Assembly: GCF_963676685.1 (NCBI RefSeq)
Contig: NC_092350.1
Location: 40,953,373-41,017,372, forward strand
DNA: 64,000 nucleotides
DNA from: Mytilus edulis
Lineage: Eukaryota; Mollusca; Bivalvia; Mytilida; Mytilidae
Direction: 5' to 3'
Position numbers and translations under genes: made by a program. The notes under the pieces are model-generated. The model was not told the DNA's origin and did no database searches. It saw only the letters and a list, made by a program, of their open reading frames with translations. Positions 34,880-47,939 of this stretch are shown piece by piece (within the stretch, counting starts at the first letter, position 1; the number at the start of each line of letters is the position of its first letter).

Positions 34880-35320
34880 ATAGTCTGAAAAACATCTTTA
34901 CCGTAAATACTAGAATTATACATCCATTCGTAAATTTTACGGACGCCATCACGAGTTGGTTGACCGTTATGGAATAACCGTTTCACAGATGATATCGGAT
35001 ATGTTCCTTATGTGAAAACTACAAGACCCTTCCCTTTTCACGAATGTGACCTACCGAAATTGAATATTTGTCGTATTTGTAATAACATAAGCAACACGAC
35101 ATGTGATACATGTGGAGCAGGATCTGCTCACACTTCCGGAGCACCTGAGATCACACCCAATTGTTGGTGGGGTTCGTATTAGTTTTCTATGTTGTGTCTT
35201 CTGTACTAATATTTTTCTGTTTGTCTTTTTTTTTTGCCATGGCATTGTTAGTTTATTCACGATCTATGAGTTTGACTGTCCCTCTGGTATCTTTCATCCC
35301 TCATCTATACTGGTAGTAAT
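34880..35320. repeat. Composite mussel repeat R7-R4
   Basis: R7 in reverse (GACGCCATCACGAGTTGGTT ... CACGAATGTGACCTACCG) runs into R4 forward (ACATGTGGAGCAGGATCTGC ... CACCTGAGATCACACCC ... GACTGTCCCTCTGGTATC). The frames across it are shadows. Confidence 0.6.
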
Positions 35321-35339
35321 ACACCATTACAAAAAAAAA

Positions 35340-35870
35340 AACTGAATGAACTATGTTTAAATTTTCAAAGAAAAGGTTAATTTATACTCTCGTCACGATA
35401 TAGCCATTTTGTGCCGGTGCGGAGTAATACTATTAACAATCAATTGATCATTACATTCTTTATTTGACTGTTCCAAGTCAGAATCGAGCCGATATTTGAG
35501 TGATATATTGAGAAGATTATTTTCCCGCAACATTTTCAATCGATTGTGTTAATTATTTAGTTGTGTACTCAACATTCTTGTCTTGAATTTTCACTAATGT
35601 GCTTTCTAAATATGCCTTTTGGTGTTTCTTTGATACATATGACGTGTCACTGTACTTATACATCCAGTAATTGTTCTATTGTAAATAATTTTTGTATTCT
35701 TGTCTTTCATTTACGCTGATGCGCTTTGTCTTTTTTGCCTTTTATGTATCATTGATACATACATGACGTGGTAATGTACTTATACATCCCGTCATTGTGT
35801 TATTGTACTAAGTTAAATTTGTGTATTCTTGTCTTCAAGTTTTGCCAATATGCTTGGTCTATATACCATT
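35340..35870. other. AT-rich stretch with weak internal repetition
   Basis: Phrases such as ACATATGACGTGTCACTGTACTTATACATCC recur with changes about 125 bp apart (about 35637 and 35760), so an old duplication of about 120 bp is likely. No gene. Confidence 0.4.
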
Positions 35871-37740
35871 TTGTACATCTATGTTATTTCATAGTGATTA
35901 AGATTATAACACAATATTGACTTCTGTACCGCTTGCTTTGCCATTTTACCTATTATATTCACACATCGTTGTCAATACAATGGAATTTGATGCAACTTTC
36001 ATACAAGTGAGAGGTTTAGCTAAAAGAAGCTTTAAATAAAGGCAACAGTAGTAAACACTACAAAAGTCTAAAAGTCTGAAAAGACCAGTTTTTGTCTTGA
36101 TTTGCATGAACTTTTACTCGACATTCTCCAAATGTATGACTTGTGTCTTAATTTTTCTTTACAAATTCTCATTTATATTAAATTTGTATTAAATTTACTC
36201 GACATATTCTTGACATTCTGAATATGGTCTTAACATTTCTTGACAAATTCTAGACATTTGAATACTGTCTTGAAATTTCTCGACATATTCTCAACATTCT
36301 TATTTTTTCTCAGAATGGCTTGACATATTCTGAACATTTTAAATTGTGTCTTAAATTTACTTGACAGTTCTGTGTTTTACAAATCATGACCAATATTCAT
36401 GATATAACTTTAATCTTTATTTCTCTTTATAAATATACTGTTGTTTCAAGATACACTTATTACAACAAAAATGAACGTTGGGCATGTAAAATAATTGAAA
36501 ATTTGGGTATCTAAATATTTTTACAAATGCAAATATGGCTATGAAATCTATGTATAAGATAATTCAAATGTGGATGTGTTGATATAAAACAAGTTAAATG
36601 TGGGGTTTAGACAAATTTTGATTCCTAAATCTTATAAATTAAATGATTAAAACCAATTTTACTATAGACATATTTCATTCTACTTTTATAATATTCAATG
36701 TTTATATGGTAAATAATTATTGTACAAAAATAGGGTTGTAAATAAATAGCAAATTATGATAAACAAATCATTCATTTAACAAAAAAAAATGTGTAATGTC
36801 ATCTGTTGGAATATATATTAAGTATTACACATGGACAGGATGTTCCCCACACAATTAACGTATTCCACACCCCAGAGTGCACGCCACTGCCAAATAGGAA
36901 TTACTGATTTACCTGTAATTAGCCATACAACTTATAAGTTCAAAATTAAACTACATAGGGATATTCCAACTTAGTTGCACCAAAAGGGTACGCCGGTATC
37001 TTACTTTACCAAATTATTCCTTGCTTCTTCAGAGTTTAGTTTAGTCATAATAAAAAGGAGTATATTACAGCAATAGAATGTCATAAGCAGTGCAGAATAA
37101 GTCTGTACACATTTCAGGCCTAATTTATACTGTTGAGATAGTGTCAAGACATATTTAAGACTGTCAAGAATGTGTCGAGACATATTCAGACATTATTTAG
37201 AATGTCAAGAATATGTCACGACATATTCAGACATTATTAAGAAGGTCAAGAATATGTCAAGACTGATCGAGACAAATTTAAGACGGAAAAGAATTGGTCG
37301 AGACTAATCTAGACTCTTATCAGATGATACAGGAAGTGTCGAGAAATTTCAAGACAATGTTCATACTGTCAAGACACTTGTCAAGAAAAACCAAGAACCT
37401 TATTAAACAAATTCATACTATGTCAAGAATTTTTAAACATTACTCAGACAAATTAAGAATGTCAAGTAAAAATTCATGCAAATTCAGACAAAAACTGGTC
37501 TTTTCAGACTTTTTGACTTTTGTAATGAAACCGATGTTCAAAACTCATAAATCGATAGAAAAAAACAAATCCAGGTTTTATCCACAATTTTCTACATAAG
37601 AAAATGCCTGTACCAAGTCAGGAATATGACAGTTGTTATTCGTTAAATTAGTTTGATGTCTTAGAGCTATTGATTTATTGTGCCATTTGATTAAGAACTT
37701 TTTTTTGAATTTTAATGTGCTATTGACTCTTTCTAACTTT
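35870..37740 (+). repeat. Mussel repeat R2 interrupted by the CACTA-like element
   Basis: The left half (35870-36055) ends GAGAGGTTTAGCT...GGCAACAGTAGT. The right half (37528-37740) resumes ACCGATGTTCAAAACTC ... CTGTACCAAGTCAGGAATAT. The split defines the insertion site of 36056-37527. Confidence 0.65.
36056..37527. mobile_element. Non-autonomous CACTA/EnSpm-like DNA transposon, 1,472 bp
   Basis: It starts CACTACAAAAGTC and ends GACTTTTGTAATG, with inverted terminal repeats of about 72 bp (about 90 percent identical by eye). The flanks carry AAA on both sides (36053-36055 and 37528-37530), fitting a 3-bp target duplication. The subterminal regions (to about 36370 and from about 37130) are built of many short variants of TTCTTGACATATTCT on one side and its inverse AGAATATGTCAAGA on the other, typical of CACTA subterminal repeats. 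There is no transposase, so it would depend on another copy. Confidence 0.7.
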
Positions 37741-38055
37741 AGGCTCTAATTCTAAACAAAACTCATCTGTTTCGAGTATCTCATCCATAACTACCTCTGA
37801 ATACCTGTAAATGACCTGTAAATAGTATATGTTCATATATATTAGTCGATAGAATCCAGTAATTTTAAGAAGTAATCTTCGAGTCGAAGAACGAATCGCC
37901 GATGGTGTCCTCCCGTTTATGAAAAAGTTTCGTAACTGCTGCTGTTTTCCACACTTTCAATGATTTCATTCGTCTGATGATCATTCTTTCCGTTTCGCAC
38001 TGCACAAATGTTCGGTTTAAAGTTTTCTATACATTATCAGTTCATAATACTAGTA

Positions 38056-38232
38056 CAGTGCAACTTGACTAATCCGACACCTGAGTATTCCAATATCCTG
38101 ATTAAACCGACACATTTTAATGTTCCCAAAATATACCTATCCTTGCAGAAAAAACCTGAGTATTCCGACACCCTGCTGTATCCGACATTTGTGTCTGGTC
38201 CCCTAGTGTGTCGGATTAAGCAGGTTGGACTG
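38056..38232. mobile_element. Tc1/mariner-like MITE, 177 bp, TA target duplication
   Basis: The ends are CAGTGCAACTTGACTAATCC on the left and, reversed, CAGTCCAACCTGCTTAATCC on the right, then CGACAC on both. TA flanks both sides (38054-38055 and 38233-38234). The interior repeats GAGTATTCC-type words. Non-coding. Confidence 0.65.
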
Positions 38233-38239
38233 TATTGAT

Positions 38240-39830
38240 TTGAAAAACTTGTTATTTTGAAACAAAGAGGCACACATCCTTAAATGCAATATAAATACAC
38301 TTTTTGTTTAATGAATAATATGTTAAGGTGTTCGATAAAACAAAAACGTTTAAAAAGCAAATTAATTTCATTTATTTCTTTTGTCTGAAATCAAAGTAAT
38401 GTTATAACAATATGTATATTATATAACCAGCTGCCCTCTGCTATTTACATGATTTCCAGTTCTCCCATGATATTAAGTTGTTTATATTGTTAACATGATA
38501 TTTTGATTTGGTATTCAAATTCCAACTATACATTTAAATCTTTTATTTCATATAGAAAATATAGTCAATTGTAACGTTATCTACTTTGACATCGTAATAC
38601 ATTAATTGATTATTAGTAAACTATTGAATTGAGTTACAATACTATTTGTACTCAAAGTTTAGACTAAAAGGTTTTGACGCAAGAAACATACAACACAATA
38701 TGTATGCTTTCAACTGTAAAGTAGAGGATCGGTATCTTAAAGCATGTCTCAAGCCACCACATGTTTGCTTGTTTCTGTAACTGCAAGAATATCTGCAGGG
38801 TTTTACCAATTATATCTAAGGGAAGGTTCCGGGGGGATTTTATAGCTTTCTCGAAAGAAACCATATTTCAAGGAAATCCGATGAGAAACATAACATAAGA
38901 TTGGGGGCTTTATAATCAATTCTTATACAAATCTCGTTTTTGTTCTTTGTAAACTAAAACATGTTCTAATATTGTAACACAACATTGGGGACACGTTCTG
39001 ATTTCAAATTGAACTTGCAGTCAGTTGTATTTTCTTCTTTTACCATATGCAACAAATTGAAAATAATGTCGCAGATGGATGATAACAAATGAAATGTAGA
39101 ACAAAGTCATATGAAACTTCAAAAACAAAATGTTGATTATGTTTTTATACAATAATGGGAAATTTTTTCTCTAAATGATGTGAACGTGAACTTTTATGAA
39201 AAAAATCCTTTATAAAATCAAAATGGTCATAAATGTACCGATATTGAATTATTGACTCTACAGACATAAATTCGATGATATTTTCCGTATGAAGTATCAT
39301 TAAGTACGCGACCTCTCGTTATACAATCGGTCACTGCACATCGAAAGTACGAGGGAAAAAATGATATAAATACAATAGAACATTAAACAATTGTTGAAGA
39401 ACATTTTAATTAACAAATGAGAACGCATAGAAAATATGAGAAAAACACAATATTCATGGATATTTTAATTCACTTATTAGTCACGTTTTGTGCGTGATCT
39501 GTTTTTATTGTTTCTCAATGTCACGATTCTGTTAACTTCGACAAAGAAATCGATATGCTTGCAATTAATAATCACTGAATGAAATATAATATGTCGATAA
39601 TACATTATGAATTGGTAACACGTATTAAAAACACCGTACATCCAAACCTTTAATACACGTGGTCTCTTAAGCAGGTTTCACTGTATTTGCATGCATTGGT
39701 TCGATAATTTCGATAACATCAACATTTCAAGTAACTCGGATCATATGACTTAAAGATAAAAACAGAGGAACAATGATTATGACAAATTTACAATAAGTTT
39801 GATTTGTATAGCCTAATTGAATATTGCGGT
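38240..39830. other. Gene-free stretch
   Basis: AT-rich without a supported frame. TTAAGCAGGTTTCACTGTA near 39667-39685 resembles one end of the mariner-like MITE and may be a relic of another copy. Confidence 0.4.
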
Positions 39831-39833
39831 TTT

Positions 39834-40388
39834 GATTTTGAAATTCTACAGTGCTCTTGATCATGTTATTGATTTTGAAAGTCTACAGTGCTCTTGATCA
39901 TGTTATTGATTTTGAAAGTCTACAGTGCTCTTGATCATGTTATTGATTTTGAAAGTCTACAGTGCTCTTGATCATGTTATTGATTTTGAAAGTCTACAGT
40001 GCTCTTGATCATGTTATTGATTTTGAAAGTCTACAGTGCTCTTGATCATGTTATTGATTTTGAAAGTCTACAGTGCTCTTGATCATGTTATTGATTTTGA
40101 AAGTCTACAGTGCTATTGATCATGTTATTGATTTTGAAAGTCTACAGTGCTCTTGATCATGTTATTGATTTTGAAAGTCTACAGTGCTATTGATCATGTT
40201 ATTGATTTTGAAAGTCTACAGTGCTCTTGATCATGTTATTGATTTTGAAAGTCTACAGTGCTATTGATCATGTTATTGATTTTGAAAGTCTACAGTGCTA
40301 TTGATCATGTTATTGATTTTGAAAGTCTACAGTGCTCTTGATCATGTTATTGATTTTGAAAGTCTACAGTGCTATTGATCATGTTATT
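39834..40388. repeat. Minisatellite, 15 copies of a 37-bp unit
   Basis: The unit GATTTTGAAAGTCTACAGTG... recurs every 37 bp from 39834. Two subtypes differ at one base (GCTCTTGATC or GCTATTGATC). In order they read C x7, A, C, A, C, A, A, C, A, so the right part looks like a newer interleaved expansion. The first unit differs at GAAATTC. Confidence 0.95.
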
Positions 40389-40389
40389 G

Positions 40390-42400
40390 AACAGTTTTTT
40401 TATTTGGTAAATATTCATCAGAAAACATAGTAGTTTGTATTGTTTTTAGGGTGGCGTATTTTGAAACTGTTCGAAATTTGAATGTCCTGTTGTTCGCTTT
40501 ATAGAATTAGTTTGTTGTTCTTATGTATTACACCTTTTTTGTTAATTCAATTCTGTATACAAATTTTGTTCTAGATTCATTTAATTTGTTAGAGATGCTG
40601 TGCCACTATAGGTTGCACTTTGTAAATACAGCTGTTTCGCAAACCACGCCTCTTTTCTTGAATATCCATAGAAAATTATTTTGTTTACATACTGGTTCCC
40701 AGTTATGCTCTCTGTGTTCCATCTCATAGAGACATAACTTGTGAATGTTACCAGTAAATATACATGTGCATATTGTTTACATTGAAATCTGTGGTAACCC
40801 TTCATGCTAGGTAGGGTTAGTTAAGAAAATAAGTGTTAGTTTAAACTCTGAAAAGTTCAGGGCATATAAACGTTTTAAACATGCCGGACAGCCCTATATT
40901 TTGACCTTTGAAAAAAATTGTAGTGCATATGAACTTTCAATTCTAGGATAAGATTTCAAAACTTCATAGTAAAGGTGGTACAGTTTTGGACGTAAAAGGA
41001 GTTCCTATGGGAAATTGCAATGTCAATATTTACAGAAATGCAAACTTAAGGTGATTTTCAAAATATAGTGTGTTTTTGTTTTTTTTGCGTTAAAAACAGA
41101 CAACTCTCGTTTAGCTGTTTTAATGCTGTCTATGTCTTGTGTACGTTAAGGTCCTACACTAAGAAAGTACAGTTCTAGTAGCAGTCTTACAAGAGACTCA
41201 TTTGGACGACGCCGGAAATTAAAAAAATATATTTCTCCACATATACTTCTTGAAGATGAATTCATTTCTTCTATTTTGATTGAAACAACAACTTTTTAAC
41301 ATGTCCACGATGACGATTTCTAGTTGAAGATACATAAGCGTTTGGTGCAGACGCAACTTTATGCTTTTATCCCATATTAACATGATAGTATGTCTGTCTG
41401 ATGTTCGGATTCCTTGGTCATTTAACTACTACACATGGTAAAATATTTTCCCAATAACACTCAATATCTTTTCAAATATACTTCAATGGCTCAAAAAAGG
41501 TAAATTGCCAAAATATAATCAGATTTGAAATTTCTCTTTGTTTGATTTCAGACACAAAAAAAAACAATACAAATGTTAAGTAAAAGTCCAAGTCAGTCTT
41601 CTTCCGCTATTTTAAAAACAAGGAAATTTTCAAAAAGCAGCTTCATTAAGTTTCAATATTTTTTATTTTATTTTGTTAATTAACTAATGTACTTTTGACT
41701 TTAAACATCCATTTTAAACTACATATGTTTTCAATTTCACCTAAGTACATCCTTAAAATAATATATACCTTATTGGAATCTGCCACATTTGACAAGATAA
41801 TTTGCGACACTTGAACCATTGGCGTCACATAACAATATATTTTCTATTTAGAAGACAGAAGTTTTCTCCAGTGATTTTAAGATTAACTGAACGTCTGCTA
41901 TATCCAATTAAGCTGACATATAGCGGTAAGATGAGTACGTTTTGTTTATTGTTTCACATTCAAAAATGTGTATTCAAGGACTTAGTCCCTATGTTGGTGG
42001 TTCTTTAAAACAAAAAAAGGCGACTTCAAGAAGTTCCCCTTCATTCCTAGTCATCTTCATAAATTTTGCATAACTAAAACATATCACAAAGTTTTAAAAT
42101 GCTGGAGGACGGTGGAACATAAATAGTAAGGATGGTTTTAACATTCATCTGCTTTAAATCTCTTGTGTTGGTAGAAGACGAAAATGCTGGCATTGCCGAC
42201 TCATGATCCTCGAGCTGAAATATTTTGAGAGAAAACTTTCTATATCAAGGCTTTCAAAATACAAGTAAGTATGGAGAGACCAATGAATATGTCACAAACA
42301 TCCGCGTGATTTAGACTATGATGAATAGTTGTCTCATCGGCAATCGTACAACGCAATCTCTTTTATTTATATATGTACTATTATTGCTAATTTTCCACTT
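40390..42400. other. Gene-free stretch
   Basis: I see no gene or recognisable element. Frames of 60-75 codons are of chance length for this composition. Confidence 0.4.
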
Positions 42401-43540
42401 GACGTGTAAAAAGTAAAATAACAAAAATACTGAACATCGAGGAGAATTCAATCGGAAAGTCCCTAATCAAATAGCAAAATCAAATGACAAAAAATATCAA
42501 ACGAATAGACAACTGTCATATTCCTGACTTGGTACAGGCATTTTCAAATGTAGAAAATGATGGATTATACCTGGTTTTAGAGCGCTAAACCTCTCACTTG
42601 TACGACAGTCGCATCAAATTTAATAAAATTGATAATGATGATGGGTGAACAAAACAAACAGACACAATAGGTAAAACGGTCATAAATAAAGGTACAAAGT
42701 CTAAATCGGTAGGTCACATTCGTGAAAAGGGAACGGGATTGTAGTTACGACATAAAGAACATATCCGATATCATCTTTATAATAAATATTCAATAACAGT
42801 CAACCAACTCGTGATGGCGTCCGTGAAATTTACGAAGTGATGATTTCAGCGTCGCAATGCTTCACTGTTGGGTAGCTGAAATCATCTCTTCTGTCGTGAA
42901 GTTTTGTTTTCAATCGACCCTCATAGTAGCAACACCAGTTTCAGTTGACTTTGTTTCATAAATCAACCTAAACTTTCGATTGCAAAATTCGTTTTTCTGT
43001 CCACAGTGTAAAAGAGGGGCAAAAGATACCAGAGGGACATCTAAACTTTCAGATTAAAATCAACTGACAAAGCTATGGCTACAAAAGAAAAAGACAAGAA
43101 GACAAACAATAGTACACAAAACAAAACATGGAAAAATAAAGACTAAGCAACACGTACCCCTCCAAAAACTGGGGAGTCTCAGGTGCTCACGAAGTGTAAG
43201 CAGATCCCGCTCCACATGTGATAATCGTCGTGTTGCTCATCTTATAACAAACCCAGTAAATAGTTTCTTCGGTAGAATGTCGTAACTACAATACTGTTCC
43301 CTTTTCACGAACAAACGACAATCACTAAATTACAGGCTCCTAACTTGGGACAGACACATATATACATACAGAATGTGGCGGGGATAAACATTTTAGCTGG
43401 ATCTCAACCCTCCAAGTAACCTGGGACAGTGGCGGTGTAACATAACACCATGAGAACGAAAAATACAAAAAAAAATCAGTTGAAAAGTCTTCACTCATCA
43501 GATGGATACAAAATTGAATGCATACACCAAAAAAACAAGT
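42400..43540. repeat. Cluster of mussel repeats R2(-), R7, R4(-), R5
   Basis: R2 reversed (42400-42700) is followed by R7 (42710-42900: GTAGGTCACATTCGTGAAAA ... GGCGTCCGTGAAATTTACG), R4 reversed (43000-43250: GATACCAGAGGGAC ... CTCAGGTGCTCACG) and R5 (43310-43540: ACAGGCTCCTAACTTGGGAC). No gene. Confidence 0.6.
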
Positions 43541-43554
43541 CGGGTCATTTATAT

Positions 43555-43685
43555 ATGACGATACGGTATGGGCTTTACTCATCGTTGAAGGGCGTATGGT
43601 GACCTATAGCTGTTAACTTCTGTGTCATTTGGTCTCTTGTAGAGAGTTGACTCATTGGCAATCATACCATCTCTTCTCTTTTATA
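43555..43685 (+). repeat. Dispersed mussel repeat R3
   Basis: GGTATGGGCTTTACTCATCG and CTCATTGGCAATCATACCAT match the copies at 8.7 and 22.1 kb. Confidence 0.6.
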
Positions 43686-44489
43686 TAAACAGTAACTCGT
43701 TATAAAGTTGAATACCGAGTAAGTTGGAACATATATATCGTATATGCAGGTTTATTGCAATTAAGGTGGGGGAAACCCCTTCGACAAAATATGAACATGT
43801 TACTCCAGCAGTCACAACTGTTCCGACCTAAAATTACTACTGTGTTTGAATCACAGCCATAATAATAGTAATAACAGTATTGTTGTCGACCTAACATAAA
43901 TTCAACATATCAATTTTTCTGATCTTAAAAATGTTTTACTGTACTATCAGGGAGTCAAACAGGAAGTTGGTATTTCTTCTGAACTATATCATGTATATTA
44001 GTACGGTGACCGAGTAAGAAAAAGTCGCTTATTTAAGGAGTTTAATTGTCATTCGGACTATACGGCTATAAATCACAGTATTGGTAGTTCAAAGGTTAAA
44101 CTTAACATTTTGACTTGTCATCAAAAAATCGTACGGTGCAATTTTCGTAAAATGGCTTTGAAGTACGTTAGTTTACTTGAACGAAAAATTGACAAAGAAA
44201 AGTTTTGAGGACAGCATTGTAAAATAACATCCGTGATATGATTTCTGTCATTATATACATTGTTGTTACACCTTATTCATGTTATTTTAACGATTTCAAA
44301 TAAAGTTTAGCAAAATTAATTCGTTATTTAAGAGTTTTTGTAAAAGTTTAACACTACGAATACTAAAGCATTTAATAGAGTACGTTCCAATTTAATTTCA
44401 TAATTGTTTAACGCAAATTGTAAAATAATTAACATTTATATGATATTTCATACATTTGTACCTTTATTAATTAATAATATCAAATTCAT

Positions 44490-46805
44490 TTTTGTCTCAG
44501 AAGCACTACTTCAGCAATTCAAGCCGGACAAAATTCATAACGCTCATATGACGGAGCTATTCGAAGCTCATATACAGCCTTTTATAGATACATATACGCA
44601 ATTGGGATGTGATGTATTACTTACATATACATACTGGGATATGTTCCTTGAAGCAGTAGACATTTAGCTGTCAAATGTTACAGCAGAACGAGAGGGGAAA
44701 TTGGTCTCTGCCTTGAGATCGTCATCTCAAATGTAACATTATATTTTTGAAAACAACCGTACCGCACGAAGGTGGATGCCAGTTTACATACTCGATATGC
44801 CTCAATTTTCTGAGAACATTGATTTCGATCACCTTTTATGGATGGCTACTTTGCTTTTTAGACAGATTCCTGGACATTTTAACAGTACTATGAAATGGTA
44901 ACAGGAAAGACCGTTATAAAAAACTCAAGGGGATTAGGTGGCACTGTAGGCATAACAAATCAAAAGTCTGCGCTTATTAGATGGACCCTTACTAGACATT
45001 TCATAGAATTCATAAGTCGTGTAATGCTGAAAAGGGATAGAATTGCAGCAAATAATGCAAATTCACAAGACGAAACAAAGCCAACAGCAATGAAAAGAGA
45101 TGAAGAACATGTTATTGCCATTCTGAACGATCTAAATGGTTCATGACTGATCCATTTGATGTGGAATCCCGACCTCAATGTCTTATCAATATCTCTTCTT
45201 AAATGCATGCAAATACATATACGGATTTTTGACTCACAGTTGTCGAGGAAGGCTTGAACATGTATAAACATTTTGTCACTATTGCTCTTTCTTAAGATCA
45301 CAAGGAGTTTTTATAGTTCAATATCAAAGTCAAACATAAACCTTAAATATAAATCGGGGGAAATACTTTCAGGTCGCATAAATCCATAACTTGTGATTAG
45401 ACGTGCACTGATTCCGGCAAAATGTAGAGTTGATGTTATCATAGATCATGTGTTGACGCACCCATTCCATTATCCCCTTTCAAAATGACGACACCATGAG
45501 AAAATCATGCAAGTCGGATTTTGTAAAGCAATTTGAATCTTAAGTCTCTTGTGCACTTTCCCTACCTTCCTTTATACCATCACTCCCAACTTACATAAGA
45601 TATGGTATGGCATTGGTTCAATTTATAAATGCTTTAATAAAGGTTAAACATTCGGCGACCTTCAAGCTAAATATTAAAATAAAATATGTCCCAATGAATT
45701 TCTATAGCGCACATAGCAGCACATGTTTTTGACCGTTACGACACGGATAACTCTATAAATTCTGCCGAAAGGGAACGCCGCACAGAGACTACAGCTTCCA
45801 TCAAAGTGTATCAGATTATAGAGCGGAGAAGTATTCCTGACTGGAAAACTTTGACAAATTCCATAAGATTCCACCTGATGTGAGCTTTACATAGTCAGAA
45901 CGTTTGTTAATTCCGACATTGTCAAAGTTATTTATAACAACACTATTCATGGCTGTCGTAACTTGTTCAGCACTCAAGAGAAGGCCTATGCCCAATGCCT
46001 TAAACTTTGACAAAGAGTTTAGGGAAATGTGAAAGGGTGGAAGAACAATCATACGGACCTCTTATACAATTGTAATTGTTCTGTGTGTTCGCTACTATAA
46101 AAATAGGACACATACAAGCGAGTTGTGGTTGCAGATGTGGAACATTAGCAGTGTAAATGATGGGCGGAGATTTTCACCCATTCAATAACTATGTGTCTGT
46201 CTTTCCCCCAACAATTTGTAAACTATTGCCTGCTGCACATGTACTTACCGGATGCGACGTTACTTTGTTTCTGTTTGGAGTAGGTATACAAACTGTCTAC
46301 AAGACTTCGAAGGACACGCACGACTATTTCACTTGTTTTTAGAGTTTCGGTAATATTGACAATGATGAAGCCCTTGCTTTGGCATGAAAGATAATTTCAA
46401 AGGTTTGTGATCAGAACTATCTCTTTAAACCCACTCCATCAAAATAATTATTCAAGTTTGCCACTAGTAAAGATGTAAGTTTAGTCAGGTTACCTTCCTG
46501 CGAGACGGCACTGAAACAGTATGTTTTACGTACTTCGTTTCAAACTAAAAATTTGGACCGCATTACACATTGCTGAACCCCTATCCGGTCACCTTTAGAA
46601 TACGGTTGACGAGAGTAAAATGATGCATTACACCCCGTGTATTTTAAAGGGCATATTTCAGCAGAATTCTTGCAGGATCTTGTGTCTTCATTGAAAGGAA
46701 AATCTGCATGTGATAGAGCGGCATGTGTTTGTTCACTACAAAACCTTACGTATCCGGGGCTTTGATCCTGTAAAGGGTCAGAATTATGTAGAAATTTCAA
46801 ATCAT
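44490..46805 (+). pseudogene. Broken transposon protein: N-terminal region, XPG-like motif, Cys-rich finger
   Basis: Fragments in order: ALLQQFKPDKIHNAHMTEL (from about 44499) and LGCDVLLTYTYWDMF; GKTVIKNSRG, NQKSALIRWTLTRHF and PTAMKRDEEHV (44900-45145); MTDPFDVESRPQCLINISS (about 45145-45200); DRYDTDNSINSAERERR and IIERRSIPDWKT (45730-45860); AHVLTGCDVTLFLFGVGIQT (about 46225-46290), which resembles the helix-hairpin-helix part of XPG/FEN nucleases; FGNIDNDEALALA; then GKSACDRAACVCS ... CKGSELCRN (about 46660-46790), a Cys cluster. Many stops and frame changes. I recognise the wording as a multicopy family in bivalves and corals. Assignment to Academ is inference. Confidence 0.6.
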
Positions 46806-47070
46806 GTTCCTTGAAAATTAACCAGAAGATATAAATCTGTTGTGTGGATCTCTTTGATTGGAATGTTGAATTGTAACTATTTTCGAAGTAGTGAGTGCTT
46901 TTTAGTTTTAATGAATTTCATGAATGATCTTATGCAAAATATGACTTCATGACAGTAGGATGCAGGTAAAAATAATATTTACCATTTATTGATGAGGTTG
47001 AATGTCAGCCGGCAAGGTAACTACTGTAATTTTAACAGAATATGTGTTGACCATGTGTAATAGAACAAAT

Positions 47071-47930
47071 ATTTGAAAAAACTCCAATTTCCAGAATAAA
47101 TCGATTTCTTATTCATTTTTTATTTTTAACATTTTCGAGATAATTCATTGATAATTGATATAAGACAATGTCTTTATCTAGAATTTAACCTAAAGTTTGA
47201 TAGTATGAAAGAAAAAAAGAAAAACAGAATTTGATCTTTGACCTCATTTTATGCAAAACTGTTACCACATTTCTTTTTGACGACATCGATATTTCAATAA
47301 TACTCATTTTTCGGAATCTATTGATATATAATATAGCCATATAGTATGTTTGACGATTAAATCTAAAAAATATTGGATCTGGTCACCGTACTATAAGTAC
47401 TTAACCGCAAGTATTCAAATTTGTTCTGCAACCAACTATTTTACAAATAACAGGTAAACAAATAAATGTTTTTATTATTTGTATATTTTCAAAAAACGTC
47501 TTCAGTTACCCGCTTTCATGTTGAGCAAGTAGTAATATAGATATTTCCTTGTGTGTAACAGTTAATTTTGGGGTCCCATGTGCGGTCCGCGTTTCAACTA
47601 TGTCTACTTGTTTGAAAAAACTCCAATTTCCAGAATAAATCGATTTCTTATTCATTTTTTTTTTAACATTTTCGAGATAATTCATTGATAATTGATATAA
47701 GACAATGTCTGTATCTAGAATTTAACCTAAAGTTTGATAGTATGAAAGAAAAAAAGAAAAACAGAATTTGATCTTTGACCTCATTTTATGCAAAACTGTT
47801 ACCACATTTCTTTTTGACGACATCGATATTTCAATAATACTCATTTTTCCGAATCTATTGATATATAATATAGCCATATAGTATGTTTGACGATTAAATC
47901 TAAAAAATATTGGATCTGGTCACCGTACTA
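47071..47930 (+). repeat. 320-bp direct duplication of the transposon right end
   Basis: 47071-47393 and 47611-47930 are nearly identical (TTTGAAAAAACTCCAATTTC ... GGTCACCGTACTA), with only a few differences such as T to G near 47172/47711 and a short T-run change. About 217 bp of unrelated DNA separates them. Confidence 0.85.
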
Positions 47931-47939
47931 TATATGACT

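Larger units (their letters stand above)
43999..47930 (+). mobile_element. Decayed DNA transposon with 13-bp inverted ends (Academ-like)
   Basis: The left end TAGTACGGTGACC (43999-44011) matches the inverted right end GGTCACCGTACTA, present twice (47381-47393 and 47918-47930). TATAT flanks the outermost ends (43994-43998 and 47931-47935), a possible short target duplication, though AT-rich. Inside is a broken plus-strand coding region with an XPG/FEN-like motif and a Cys-rich segment, the combination described for the Academ superfamily. Confidence 0.6.

Noticed and set aside
39834..40388. 37-bp regular repeats as a CRISPR array
   Set aside because: There is no spacer between units and no cas-like gene. 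It is a simple minisatellite.
44960..45301. Minus-strand 113-codon frame
   Set aside because: It is antisense to the plus-strand transposon protein remnants (QKSALIRWTLTRHF, AMKRDEEHV), which carry the recognisable motifs.
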